DNA from: Prevotellaceae bacterium
GTDB lineage: Bacteria > Bacteroidota > Bacteroidia > Bacteroidales > UBA932
Assembly (NCBI GenBank): GCA_031288885.1
Contig: JAITQP010000003.1
Span: 1-5,420, forward strand
Direction of reading: 5' to 3'
Length of the DNA: 5,420 nucleotides
A program made the position numbers and the translations under genes. This document shows, piece by piece, positions 1 through 5,420 of the stretch (positions within the stretch are counted from its first letter, which is position 1; each line of letters begins with the position of its first letter). The notes under the pieces are model-generated. The model saw only the letters and a program-made list of their open reading frames with translations. It searched no databases and was not told the origin of the DNA.

Positions 1-8
1 CAGCGCGT

Positions 9-40
9 CAGCTAAAAAATGCGCTATTATTTCTTAGCTG
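9..40. repeat. Inverted repeat / hairpin near left edge
   Basis: The arms at 9-20 (CAGCTAAAAAAT) and 29-40 (ATTTCTTAGCTG) pair at 11 of 12 positions around an 8-nt loop. No T-run follows on the plus strand. It could be part of the end of an upstream transcript or an operator; neither can be decided because the upstream gene lies outside the window. Confidence 0.4.
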
Positions 41-117
41 AAAGCTTATTGTAAATGAAGCATTTTGCTTACGTACTGAAAGGAAAACGCGCCACAAAGT
101 AACAATTTGTAGCTGAA

Positions 118-150
118 AATTTTTCGACATTCCGAAAAATTGGTTTTTTT
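118..150 (+). terminator. Possible rho-independent terminator, plus strand
   Basis: A perfect 9-bp stem (AATTTTTCG at 118-126 and CGAAAAATT at 133-141) encloses a 6-nt loop. Two G residues and then a run of seven T (144-150) follow it. The shape is that of an intrinsic terminator for a plus-strand transcript entering from the left edge. The stem has only two G-C pairs, so it would be weak, and the gene it would serve is not in the window. Confidence 0.4.
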
Positions 151-155
151 GAGGG

Positions 156-185
156 TTGGTGGAGGTGGCTTATAAGATAAATTTG
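156..185 (+). promoter_or_regulatory. Promoter-like site at the left border of the palindrome
   Basis: TTG (156-158, preceded by G) is separated by 19 nt from TAAATTTG (178-185). This matches the Bacteroidota form TTTG-N19-21-TAnnTTTG, with a partial -33 box. It would start transcription near 190 and transcribe the palindromic hairpins. No plus-strand gene follows for 450 bases, so if it is active the product would be non-coding. A chance match in AT-rich DNA is quite possible. Confidence 0.25.
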
Positions 186-350
186 CAGTTGTAAAGTGCC
201 GCCATACGCTCTTTCGCGGCAGCGGCGGCTTGAAAAGCCGGATTTTCATAACCGCAGGTCAGCGACCTGCGGTTATGAAAATTAAGCCCTTTCAGGGCTA
301 AGCGCGGCGGAAAAAAGTGATGAGGCGGGACTTTTAGCGTTCAGCATTTG
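180..350. mobile_element. Palindromic REP/MITE-like element
   Basis: The two halves are imperfect inverted copies centred near 262-264. The middle is a perfect 19-bp stem (242-260 with 264-282, loop AGC). On either side sits a smaller hairpin with a 3-nt loop: CGGCTT-GAA-AAGCCG at 226-240 and AGCCCT-TTC-AGGGCT at 285-299, the two loops being reverse complements. The flanks are also related: TAAAGTGCCGCC (192-203) resembles the reverse complement of 324-336 (TAAAAGTCCCGCC), with AAAT further out on each side. No transposase is encoded. The structure resembles REP/BIME or MITE sequences moved in trans, for example by IS200/IS605-type or RAYT enzymes; this assignment is inferred from shape. Its right end coincides with the loss of antitoxin homology at about 347-350. 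Borders are approximate and no target-site duplication was identified. Confidence 0.55.
242..282. repeat. Perfect 19-bp inverted repeat, 3-nt loop
   Basis: This is the core of the palindromic element. The left arm is 242-260, the loop is AGC at 261-263 and the right arm is 264-282, with all 19 pairs matched. The inner pairs are GC-rich (ACCGCAGGTC) and the outer ones AT-rich. No T-run follows on the plus strand and the neighbouring hairpins abut it closely, so a repeat-element core is a better reading than a simple terminator. Confidence 0.85.
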
Positions 351-494
351 TGCCAAGTGGCGTTTCTCTTGATTTTTTTTAATCGCTTGCGCCATAACAT
401 CACGCTGTAGCTCTTCCTCAAAGGCATCTCGCTTTGCGGTTCCTTGCTTCCCGATATACTTATCAGCTATTTCTTCTATTGTGTACGTTTTCAT
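282..494 (-). pseudogene. Truncated HigA-like/XRE antitoxin remnant
   Basis: The 70-codon frame begins MKTYTIEEIADKYIGKQGTA and continues with KRDAFEEELQRD and AIKKNQEKRHLAQ. This is the N-terminal arm typical of Bacteroidota helix-turn-helix antitoxins of the HigA/XRE type, whose usual pattern as I recall it is DKxIGKxGTxxRxxFExEL, then IxxxRxxxxLTQ leading into the DNA-binding helices. Full-length members have roughly 95-110 residues. Here the match stops at about residue 49 (base 348), just where the recognition helix should begin. The last 21 residues, starting MLNAKSPASS, are read out of the adjoining palindromic element. The helix-turn-helix is therefore missing and the product is unlikely to bind DNA. 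The rest of the gene is not found further left in the window, and no toxin gene lies beside it. A good promoter still precedes it. Assignment to the family rests on about 48 residues; a small unrelated gene cannot be excluded. Confidence 0.6.
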
Positions 495-515
495 TTTTTG
501 CTTGTTGTTTTATTG

Positions 516-548
516 CAAAGATACAAGTTTTTTCAAGTAGTAACCAAA
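516..548 (-). promoter_or_regulatory. Promoter of the antitoxin remnant
   Basis: Read on the minus strand, TTTG (548-545) is followed after 21 nt by TATCTTTG (523-516). This fits the Bacteroidota consensus TTTG-N19-21-TAnnTTTG closely. It would start transcription at roughly 510, about 15 nt before the ATG at 494-492, a leader length similar to that of the other genes here. Its survival suggests that the truncated gene is still transcribed. Confidence 0.6.
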
Positions 549-579
549 TTTTCCTGTCCCCTAAAAACGTGCGTAACAA

Positions 580-610
580 TTTGAAATGCGCCGCTATATT
601 CGTATCTTTG
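580..610 (+). promoter_or_regulatory. Promoter of the DUF5686 gene
   Basis: TTTG (580-583), a 19-nt spacer and TATCTTTG (603-610) match the Bacteroidota primary sigma consensus at every defined position. Transcription would start near 616, giving a leader of about 22 nt before the ATG at 638. This also settles the start codon: the frame stays open upstream to 434, but those codons lie before the promoter and overlap the antitoxin remnant. Confidence 0.7.
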
Positions 611-637
611 TCCACCAAATCAATTTTTACAGAAGCA

Positions 638-3250
638 ATGTTTTTTCGCTATACGTACATGTGCCTGATGGCTGCTGTGCTGCCGGTGTGCGCGGCGGGG
701 GAGGTGCTGCGCGGCAGCATTACGGACAAATCCGGTGCGCCTATTCCGTACGCCACCGTTTACGTGCGCGAAATGCAGCTGGGCACGTCGGCAGACGAGC
801 ACGGGGTGTTTGAGGTCAACCTTCCCCGCGGCGTTTACACCTGCGTTTTGCAGCGCATAGGCTACCTCACGAGCGTGGAAACGGTGGAGGTTACCCGACA
901 GGGCGCTACGCTTCGGGTTGCGCTCGCGGACAAGTCGTACGAGCTGGAGGCCGTCGTCGTGTCCAACAGCCGCGAGGATTACGCCTACCACGTCATGCGC
1001 CGCGCCATTGCCATGGCGCCCTACTACAGCCACGAGGTGAGCAGCTACAAGGCCGACGTCTACCTCAAGGGGACGTGCAGGGTTAACCGCATATCGCGCG
1101 TGGTGAAGGCGCTGGCAAAAAAGGAGCTGAAGCAGGCGCAAATTAAGGAAAATGAAACCTACCTGCTGGAGTCGATGAACGAAATAGAGTTTGCTGCGCC
1201 CAACACCTACAAGCACAAGGTGCTCTCCTCCAAAAGCACCGTGCCGGTGGACTTCGGCAACTTTAACACGATGAACTACGTCAACGTGAACGTGTACAGC
1301 CTCAACCTGCTGGCGCGCAACGCGTTCTCCAGCTACCGGTTTGCCTACGAGGGCATTGTGGAGGACGGGAAAATGGTTATCTGCAAGATAAAAGTCACGC
1401 CGCGCAAGAAAAACCCGGGCCTGCTGAGCGGCTACATCTACATCGTGGAGGACACGTGGCGCGTGTACAGCGCCAACCTGAGCGGCAGCTTCCCCTTTGG
1501 AACGTTCAGCGCCATGCTAACCACCAACGAAGTCCTCGACGGCATTTGGCTGCCAACCTCCTACAACTTTACGGCAACGGTAAAGGCGCTGGGCAACAAC
1601 GCCAACTTTGACTACGCCGGCACGGTGCGCTACAGCAACGTTGTGAAGAATACCAAGGTGAAAAATCCCCTCGAAACCGTCGCCTCGGCGCAAGCGCCGG
1701 CTGCGCCAAAGGCCAGCGCACCCGACGCCAAAGGCGCGCCCGCTAAGAGCGCGTCCGATAGCGTAAAGCAGCAAAAGCGGCGGGAGAAGCTGGCACGCCT
1801 GATGGAGAAGGAGGAGCTGAGCAACCGCGAAATGCTCCGCGCCAGCAAGCTGCTGCAGGAGGAGGTGCAGGAGCAAGCGCCGCCGTCGCTCGACATCAGC
1901 AGCCGCTACCGCGTGGAGGTGGACAGCAGCGCGCGCACGCGCGACACCTCGTACTGGAACGCCATCCGCCCCGTGCCGCTCAAGCGCGACGAGCTGGTGA
2001 GCTACCTCAAGGTTGACTCCATCCGCGCGGTGGCGCAGGTGCACAGCGACTCCGCAAGGCGCGGCGGCAGCAGCGTGCTGTCAAACCTGATAATCGGCAA
2101 GCGCTACCAGCCGTCGCCCACGCTGCGCATCACGTACAGCGGGCTGGTAGCCCCATCGCTGCTCAGCTTTAGCGCGGTAAACGGCTTTCACTACGGGCAA
2201 AAAGTGGGGCTGCGAAAAATGTTTGCCGACAGCACGCTGCTTCACCTCAACGCCGACGCCGGATGGGCGTTCAGCCGCAGGGCGCTCACGTGGAAGCTCA
2301 GCGGCAGCTACCAGTACATTCCCGAGCGCCGCGCAGAGGTCTTTTTCGACCTCGGCTGGTACGATACGGACTACAACGGCAGCCATCGGGTGGACGTCGT
2401 GAACAGCTCGCTGGCGCTGCTGCTGCACAACAACTACAACCGCCTCTACGACCAGCGCTACGTGACCGTGGGCAACAACATCGACATCGCAAACGGGCTG
2501 TCGCTACAGCTCGCGCTGTCGTACTACGACCGCAGCCGGCTGGAGAATAGCACGGAGTTTTCGTTCCTCAACCGCAGCAAAAGCTATGCGCCCAACCTGC
2601 CGGACAACGCCTACGTAAGTAGCGACTTTGAGCTGCGCAAGGCAAGCGTTTTTCACGTGTCGCTCAGCTACACGCCGCAGTATTTCTACCGCATGCGGGG
2701 CAGGCAAAAGCGCATGGCGTACTCCAACTATCCCACCTTTCAGCTCACATGGCGCGAGGCTATCCCCAACGTGATGGGCAGCAAGGCCGACTTTAGCGTT
2801 GCAAGGCTCTCCATTCGACAGTCAAAGTACTTGGGGTTGCTGGAGGAGGTTTTTTACCGCGTGGAGGGGGTGAAATTTTTCCGCAACAGGGAGGTAGATT
2901 TTCCGGATTTTCACCACTTCTCAATGTCCGGCTACGTGGTGCACACCACCGGCGGCGCGAGCTGGGAGTACGCGCGCTACTACCGCTACAGCACGCCAAC
3001 GTGGGGCGCATCGGTGGAGGCGAGATATACCACGCCGTTTTTGGCGCTCAAGTTTTTGCCGCTGTTCGACAAAACCTACTGCCGCGAAAACGTAAGCCTG
3101 CGCGCGCTGTACACGCCTCAGCAGAAGTACTACACCGAGGCGGAGTACGCCGTGAGCGAAATATTTTTTGTGATACGGCTGGGCGTTTTTGCCGGATTTG
3201 AAAACGAACACTTTCGCGTAGTGGGCGCAACGATGAAAATCAATATTTGA
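638..3250 (+). CDS. DUF5686 outer-membrane protein with carboxypeptidase-like domain
   Basis: The 870-residue product is predicted to be exported and placed in the outer membrane; its function is unknown. Residues 1-20 form a signal peptide (MFFRYTY, hydrophobic core, cleavage near VCAA-GE). Residues about 23-110 are a CarboxypepD_reg-like beta-sandwich (GSITDKSGAPIPYATVYV, then GVFEVNLPRG and the closing ELEAVVVS), as found at the N-terminus of many Bacteroidota surface proteins. From about 115 on the sequence follows the DUF5686 family: YHVMRRAIAMAPYYSHEVSS, YKADVYLKG, ESMNEIEF, and the conserved RDTSYWNAIRPVPLKRDEL near 435-453. The second half (about 480-870) is rich in alternating aromatic/polar strands and looks like a beta-barrel, ending KINI. 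No TonB plug domain is visible. Between the two halves lie an A/P/K-rich linker (about 349-373) and a charged helical stretch (about 374-410). The start at 638 is chosen because it begins the signal peptide directly after the promoter; M8 (659) is an alternative. The gene converges on thrC with a 17-bp gap. Confidence 0.9.
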   Translation: MFFRYTYMCLMAAVLPVCAAGEVLRGSITDKSGAPIPYATVYVREMQLGTSADEHGVFEVNLPRGVYTCVLQRIGYLTSVETVEVTRQGATLRVALADKSYELEAVVVSNSREDYAYHVMRRAIAMAPYYSHEVSSYKADVYLKGTCRVNRISRVVKALAKKELKQAQIKENETYLLESMNEIEFAAPNTYKHKVLSSKSTVPVDFGNFNTMNYVNVNVYSLNLLARNAFSSYRFAYEGIVEDGKMVICKIKVTPRKKNPGLLSGYIYIVEDTWRVYSANLSGSFPFGTFSAMLTTNEVLDGIWLPTSYNFTATVKALGNNANFDYAGTVRYSNVVKNTKVKNPLETVASAQAPAAPKASAPDAKGAPAKSASDSVKQQKRREKLARLMEKEELSNREMLRASKLLQEEVQEQAPPSLDISSRYRVEVDSSARTRDTSYWNAIRPVPLKRDELVSYLKVDSIRAVAQVHSDSARRGGSSVLSNLIIGKRYQPSPTLRITYSGLVAPSLLSFSAVNGFHYGQKVGLRKMFADSTLLHLNADAGWAFSRRALTWKLSGSYQYIPERRAEVFFDLGWYDTDYNGSHRVDVVNSSLALLLHNNYNRLYDQRYVTVGNNIDIANGLSLQLALSYYDRSRLENSTEFSFLNRSKSYAPNLPDNAYVSSDFELRKASVFHVSLSYTPQYFYRMRGRQKRMAYSNYPTFQLTWREAIPNVMGSKADFSVARLSIRQSKYLGLLEEVFYRVEGVKFFRNREVDFPDFHHFSMSGYVVHTTGGASWEYARYYRYSTPTWGASVEARYTTPFLALKFLPLFDKTYCRENVSLRALYTPQQKYYTEAEYAVSEIFFVIRLGVFAGFENEHFRVVGATMKINI

Positions 3251-3283
3251 TGAAGGGTTAGAAACTCCTAATTCTTCATCAAA
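3246..3283. terminator. Stem-loop shared by two convergent genes
   Basis: TTTGATGAAG (3246-3255) pairs perfectly with CTTCATCAAA (3274-3283). In the plus-strand RNA the pairing continues inward through two G-U pairs and TTAG/CTAA to a 6-nt loop (3262-3267), making a 16-bp stem. In the minus-strand RNA the two G-U pairs become A-C mismatches, so the fold is weaker. The hairpin contains both stop codons: TGA at 3248-3250 for the DUF5686 gene and TAG (3270-3268) for thrC. No long T-run follows on either side, so it is a candidate bidirectional terminator or 3'-end-protecting structure rather than a classic intrinsic terminator. Confidence 0.55.
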
Positions 3284-4563
3284 AATTCTCTGAAATCTTC
3301 GTAGCGGTTGCTCATGCCGATGGTTTGCTTTTGGCCGCTCATAAAGGCTTGCAGCTTTTGGGGAATGGCGATAGCTGTCCCCAAAATATCATCCACCGTT
3401 TCCTTGAACTTGGCAGGGTGCGCCGTTTCCAAGAAAAATCCGTTAACCGTGTTATTTTTTTTCAGATATTCGCGCAGGGCTTCGTAGGCGCAGGCTCCGT
3501 GCGGGTCGAGCGTGTAGCCTGTTTCGCTGAACGTGCGCTTTATCACGTCGCGGATTTGCGCATCGCTGTAGCGGTACCCCGAAATGTCGGCTGTTACGTT
3601 GGCGTGGTTGCTGCCGTACAAGTCCATGATGCGGGCAAAATTGCTCGGGTTGCCCACATCCATGGCATTGGCAATGGTGGCGATGCTTGGGCGCGGCGAA
3701 AACGTGGCCGTTTGCAGGTACTTTAAAAAAATGTCGTTGGCGTTGTTGGCGGCAATAAAATGTTTTATGGGCAAGCCCATACGCTTGGCAAGCAACCCTG
3801 CCGTTAGGTTGCCGAAGTTGCCGCTTGGAACGCACGCCACCACTTCGCTACCTTTGGGCATTTGCGCCCAGCCCCAGAAGTAGTAGAACGCCTGCGGGAT
3901 GAAGCGCGCCAAGTTGATGGAGTTTGCCGAGGTGAGCCGGCGCTGCGCGTTGAGCTCTTTGTCCAAAAAAGCCTGCTTAGCTAAGCGCTGGCAGTCGTCA
4001 AATGTGCCCTCCACCTCAAGAGCGCACACGTTTTGCCCCAGCGTGGTAAACTGCGCCTCCTGAATTTTGCTCACTAAGCCTTTTGGGTACAAAATCGTTA
4101 CCGTGATACCCTCAATCCCCAAGAAGCCGTTGGCGACGGCGCTTCCCGTGTCGCCGGAGGTTGCCACCAGCACGTTGGTTTCAGCCCTTTCGTTGCGGGT
4201 AAAATGCTGCATCATACGCGCCAAAAAGCGCGCGCCGACATCCTTAAACGCCATGGTAGGCCCATGAAACAGCTCAAGGCTGTAGAGGTTATCGCTCACC
4301 TTTACCAGCGGAATATCAAAGCTCAGCGCGCCGTGTACGATGCTGCGCAGCTCAGCCACCGCTATATCCTCCCCAAAAAGCGCAACGGCAACCTCCAAGG
4401 CTATCTCCTGAGGCGTTTTGGTGTGCAGCGTGGCAAAAAAGTTGCTGCCGAGCTGCGGGATGCGCTCCGGCATGTACAAGCCGTTATCGTCGGCTAAGCC
4501 TTTTAACACCGCGTCTTTCAGCGTCGATAGGGGAACTTGCTTGTTGGTGCTGTAGTATTTCAT
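3268..4563 (-). CDS. thrC: Threonine synthase
   Basis: The 431-residue protein is the cytoplasmic, pyridoxal-phosphate enzyme that converts O-phospho-L-homoserine and water to L-threonine and phosphate, the last step of threonine synthesis. The N-terminus (MKYYSTNKQVPLSTLKDAVL) is typical of the family. The cofactor lysine is K107 in HGPTMAFKDVGARF. ATSGDTGSAVANGF (134-147) and VPSGNFGNLTAG (245-256) are the phosphate- and cofactor-binding loops, SANSINLARFIPQ (212-224) is the conserved substrate-side segment, and ETAHPAKF (379-386) is near the end. Length and motifs are complete, so the gene looks intact. The frame stays open 140 codons further upstream, into the divergent ATPase gene, but that part has no family similarity; the ATG at 4563-4561 is the start. 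In many Bacteroidota thrC follows thrA and a phosphoglycerate-mutase-like gene in one operon; here its upstream neighbour is a divergent ATPase gene, so it appears to be transcribed alone. Confidence 0.97.
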   Translation of the reverse strand: MKYYSTNKQVPLSTLKDAVLKGLADDNGLYMPERIPQLGSNFFATLHTKTPQEIALEVAVALFGEDIAVAELRSIVHGALSFDIPLVKVSDNLYSLELFHGPTMAFKDVGARFLARMMQHFTRNERAETNVLVATSGDTGSAVANGFLGIEGITVTILYPKGLVSKIQEAQFTTLGQNVCALEVEGTFDDCQRLAKQAFLDKELNAQRRLTSANSINLARFIPQAFYYFWGWAQMPKGSEVVACVPSGNFGNLTAGLLAKRMGLPIKHFIAANNANDIFLKYLQTATFSPRPSIATIANAMDVGNPSNFARIMDLYGSNHANVTADISGYRYSDAQIRDVIKRTFSETGYTLDPHGACAYEALREYLKKNNTVNGFFLETAHPAKFKETVDDILGTAIAIPQKLQAFMSGQKQTIGMSNRYEDFREFLMKN

Positions 4564-4588
4564 TTTGCTAATAAGTAGTTGCGAGGGG

Positions 4589-4596
4589 CAAAAATA
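4589..4596 (-). promoter_or_regulatory. -7 element of the thrC promoter
   Basis: Read on the minus strand, TATTTTTG (4596-4589) fits TAnnTTTG and lies 25 nt upstream of the thrC ATG. Transcription would start near 4583 with a leader of about 20 nt. No good TTTG is seen at the expected distance upstream (about 4616-4621), so the -33 part is weak. The leader is too short for a threonine attenuator or riboswitch. Confidence 0.45.
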
Positions 4597-4662
4597 CACA
4601 TTTTTTTGGAGCATTGGCTTTCGGATAGAAGAATTTGGAAGCGGAATGTTCAAAAAAATTGC

Positions 4663-4670
4663 TACTTTTG
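4663..4670 (+). promoter_or_regulatory. -7 element of the ATPase gene promoter
   Basis: TACTTTTG fits TAnnTTTG and lies 34 nt before the ATG at 4705, giving a leader of roughly 28 nt. The nearest TTTG (4634-4637) is 25 nt upstream, longer than the usual 19-21 nt spacing, so the -33 contact is doubtful. Together with the thrC site it makes 4564-4704 a divergent promoter region. Confidence 0.5.
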
Positions 4671-4704
4671 CACAGATATGAGATAGGCAAACAGACAAAT
4701 CATA

Positions 4705-5420
4705 ATGGGTAAACGTCATTTTTTCAACACAACAGGCCCTTGCTATCCCGAGGATCATTACATGCTTCCCCCCGCGGACAGGCTGATAGGCGCTCAGCTT
4801 CACCGCTACATCAGCGATAAGCTGTACTGGGTGCTTCACGCGCCGCGCCAAACGGGCAAAACCACTTTCTTGCAAAGCTGGATGCGCGAAATCAACGCCG
4901 GCGGCGAAGCGATGGCGTGCTACGTGAGCGTGGAGGACTGCCAAAATATAGCGGCGCGCGAGGAGGCAATGCGTACCATTCATCGCGCCATTTGCGATTA
5001 TGCAGGTTTATTCAAGTTCCCCGTACCGCACATGGAGGATGTCAATCCTGAGGGACTTCTGCGAGCCACCCTGATAAAATGGTCGGAGCTGGTTGCCCCC
5101 AAGCCGCTCATCGTCCTTTTTGACGAGGTGGACGTGCTGACGGACGACGTTATGGTTAGCTTTTTGCGCCAGCTGCGGGGCGGATTTGCATCCCGCGGTG
5201 TTGGAACCTTTCCGGTGTCCATTGCGCTGGTGGGCATGCGCGATTTAAAGGATTACATCATCAGAGCCAAGGATGGAAAATCGGTCAACCCGGGCTCTCC
5301 GTTCAACATTAAGGCAGACTCCGCCGTACTGGGCAACTTTACCAGAGAGGACATCGCCCACCTGTTTGCCCAGCGGACAGCGGAAACCGGTCAGCAGATT
5401 ATGCCCGAAGCCTTGGATTA
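4705..5420 (+). CDS. AAA-like P-loop ATPase, partial (5' part)
   Basis: The frame is open from the ATG at 4705 to the window edge (238 codons plus two bases, no stop). A TAG in the same frame at 4684-4686 makes this ATG the first possible one. The N-terminus MGKRHFFNTTGPCYPEDHYM is the FNTxGP...HY signature of a widespread AAA-like ATP-binding family (AAA_35-type). Walker A is APRQTGKTT (46-54), with alanine in place of the usual first glycine, which I recall as normal in this family. Walker B is PLIVLFDEVD (134-143). IALVGMRDLKDY (173-184) sits where a sensor-1 strand is expected, and SPFNIKADSAVLGNFTREDI (198-217) is another family hallmark. As I recall, relatives are about 450-550 residues, so roughly half is missing to the right. 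The cellular role of the family is not established; its members are often accessory and present in several copies per genome. It diverges from thrC. Confidence 0.88.
   Translation, partial: MGKRHFFNTTGPCYPEDHYMLPPADRLIGAQLHRYISDKLYWVLHAPRQTGKTTFLQSWMREINAGGEAMACYVSVEDCQNIAAREEAMRTIHRAICDYAGLFKFPVPHMEDVNPEGLLRATLIKWSELVAPKPLIVLFDEVDVLTDDVMVSFLRQLRGGFASRGVGTFPVSIALVGMRDLKDYIIRAKDGKSVNPGSPFNIKADSAVLGNFTREDIAHLFAQRTAETGQQIMPEALD

Larger units (their letters stand above)
1..179. other. AT-rich non-coding stretch at left edge
   Basis: No convincing gene is visible here. All three plus-strand frames open at the left edge close within about 41 bases, so at most a dozen residues of an upstream gene could lie here and none is recognisable. 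The minus-strand frame over 46-249 encodes no recognisable family and runs through the palindromic element. The stretch holds two hairpins (9-40 and 118-141). It also contains a direct repeat of TAGCTGAAA, at 35-43 and 110-118. Confidence 0.6.

Noticed and set aside
46..249. Minus-strand 67-codon frame
   Set aside because: No recognisable family; it begins inside the palindromic element and crosses the AT-rich stretch and the 118-141 hairpin, so it looks accidental.
226..299. CRISPR array
   Set aside because: The repeated units are adjacent hairpins of different sequence, with no regular repeat-spacer pattern.
434..637. Upstream extension of the DUF5686 reading frame (68 further codons)
   Set aside because: It lies before a near-perfect promoter, overlaps the antitoxin remnant on the other strand, and would bury the signal peptide; the ATG at 638 gives a normal signal sequence.
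620..3230. Many minus-strand and alternate-frame open frames across the large gene
   Set aside because: They are Arg/Ala/Val/His-rich shadow translations of a GC-rich real gene, with no domain signatures and no promoter-like sites.
4564..4983. Upstream extension of thrC (140 further codons on the minus strand)
   Set aside because: It overlaps the coding region of the divergent ATPase gene and has no similarity to threonine synthase, whose normal N-terminus begins at 4563.
4998..5237. Minus-strand 79-codon frame at the right end
   Set aside because: It lies wholly inside the ATPase gene, opposite the Walker B region, and is Ser/Thr-rich without any family signature.
1..5420. tRNA or rRNA genes
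   Set aside because: No cloverleaf with a GTTCRANYC-type T-loop or rRNA-like conserved segment was seen in the intergenic stretches.

Overview
The window looks like chromosomal DNA of a member of the Bacteroidota, probably of the order Bacteroidales. Three things point that way. The large gene encodes a DUF5686/carboxypeptidase-regulatory-like outer-membrane protein, a family characteristic of that phylum. The promoter-like sites fit the Bacteroidota consensus (TTTG, 19-21 nt, TAnnTTTG) rather than the sigma-70 one. The genes have short A/T-rich leaders without clear Shine-Dalgarno sequences. The species cannot be named from the sequence.

Layout. Positions 1-180 are AT-rich and non-coding, with two hairpins, one followed by a T-run. 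Positions about 180-350 form an imperfect palindrome of about 170 bp built of three successive 3-nt-loop hairpins, resembling a REP/MITE-type element. It ends where homology stops in a minus-strand gene fragment (348-494) that matches the N-terminus of a HigA-like/XRE antitoxin, so the antitoxin appears to be a truncated remnant whose last 21 codons are read out of the palindrome. Positions 495-637 hold two back-to-back promoters, one for the remnant and one for the large gene. Positions 638-3250 (+) encode the 870-residue DUF5686 protein. Positions 3268-4563 (-) encode threonine synthase (thrC), converging on the large gene with a 17-bp gap. One stem-loop covers both stop codons and is a candidate shared terminator. 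Positions 4564-4704 are a divergent promoter region. From 4705 (+) to the window edge runs the 5' part of an AAA-like P-loop ATPase gene of the family with an FNTxGP N-terminus and an APRQTGKTT Walker A motif.

The genes do not form a pathway. thrC is a housekeeping amino-acid gene that appears monocistronic here, the DUF5686 gene is an envelope gene of unknown function, and the ATPase and the element-truncated antitoxin are accessory in character. No complete new system is visible. The best leads are the palindromic element inside the antitoxin remnant, the stem-loop shared by two convergent genes, and the ATPase gene that runs off the right edge.
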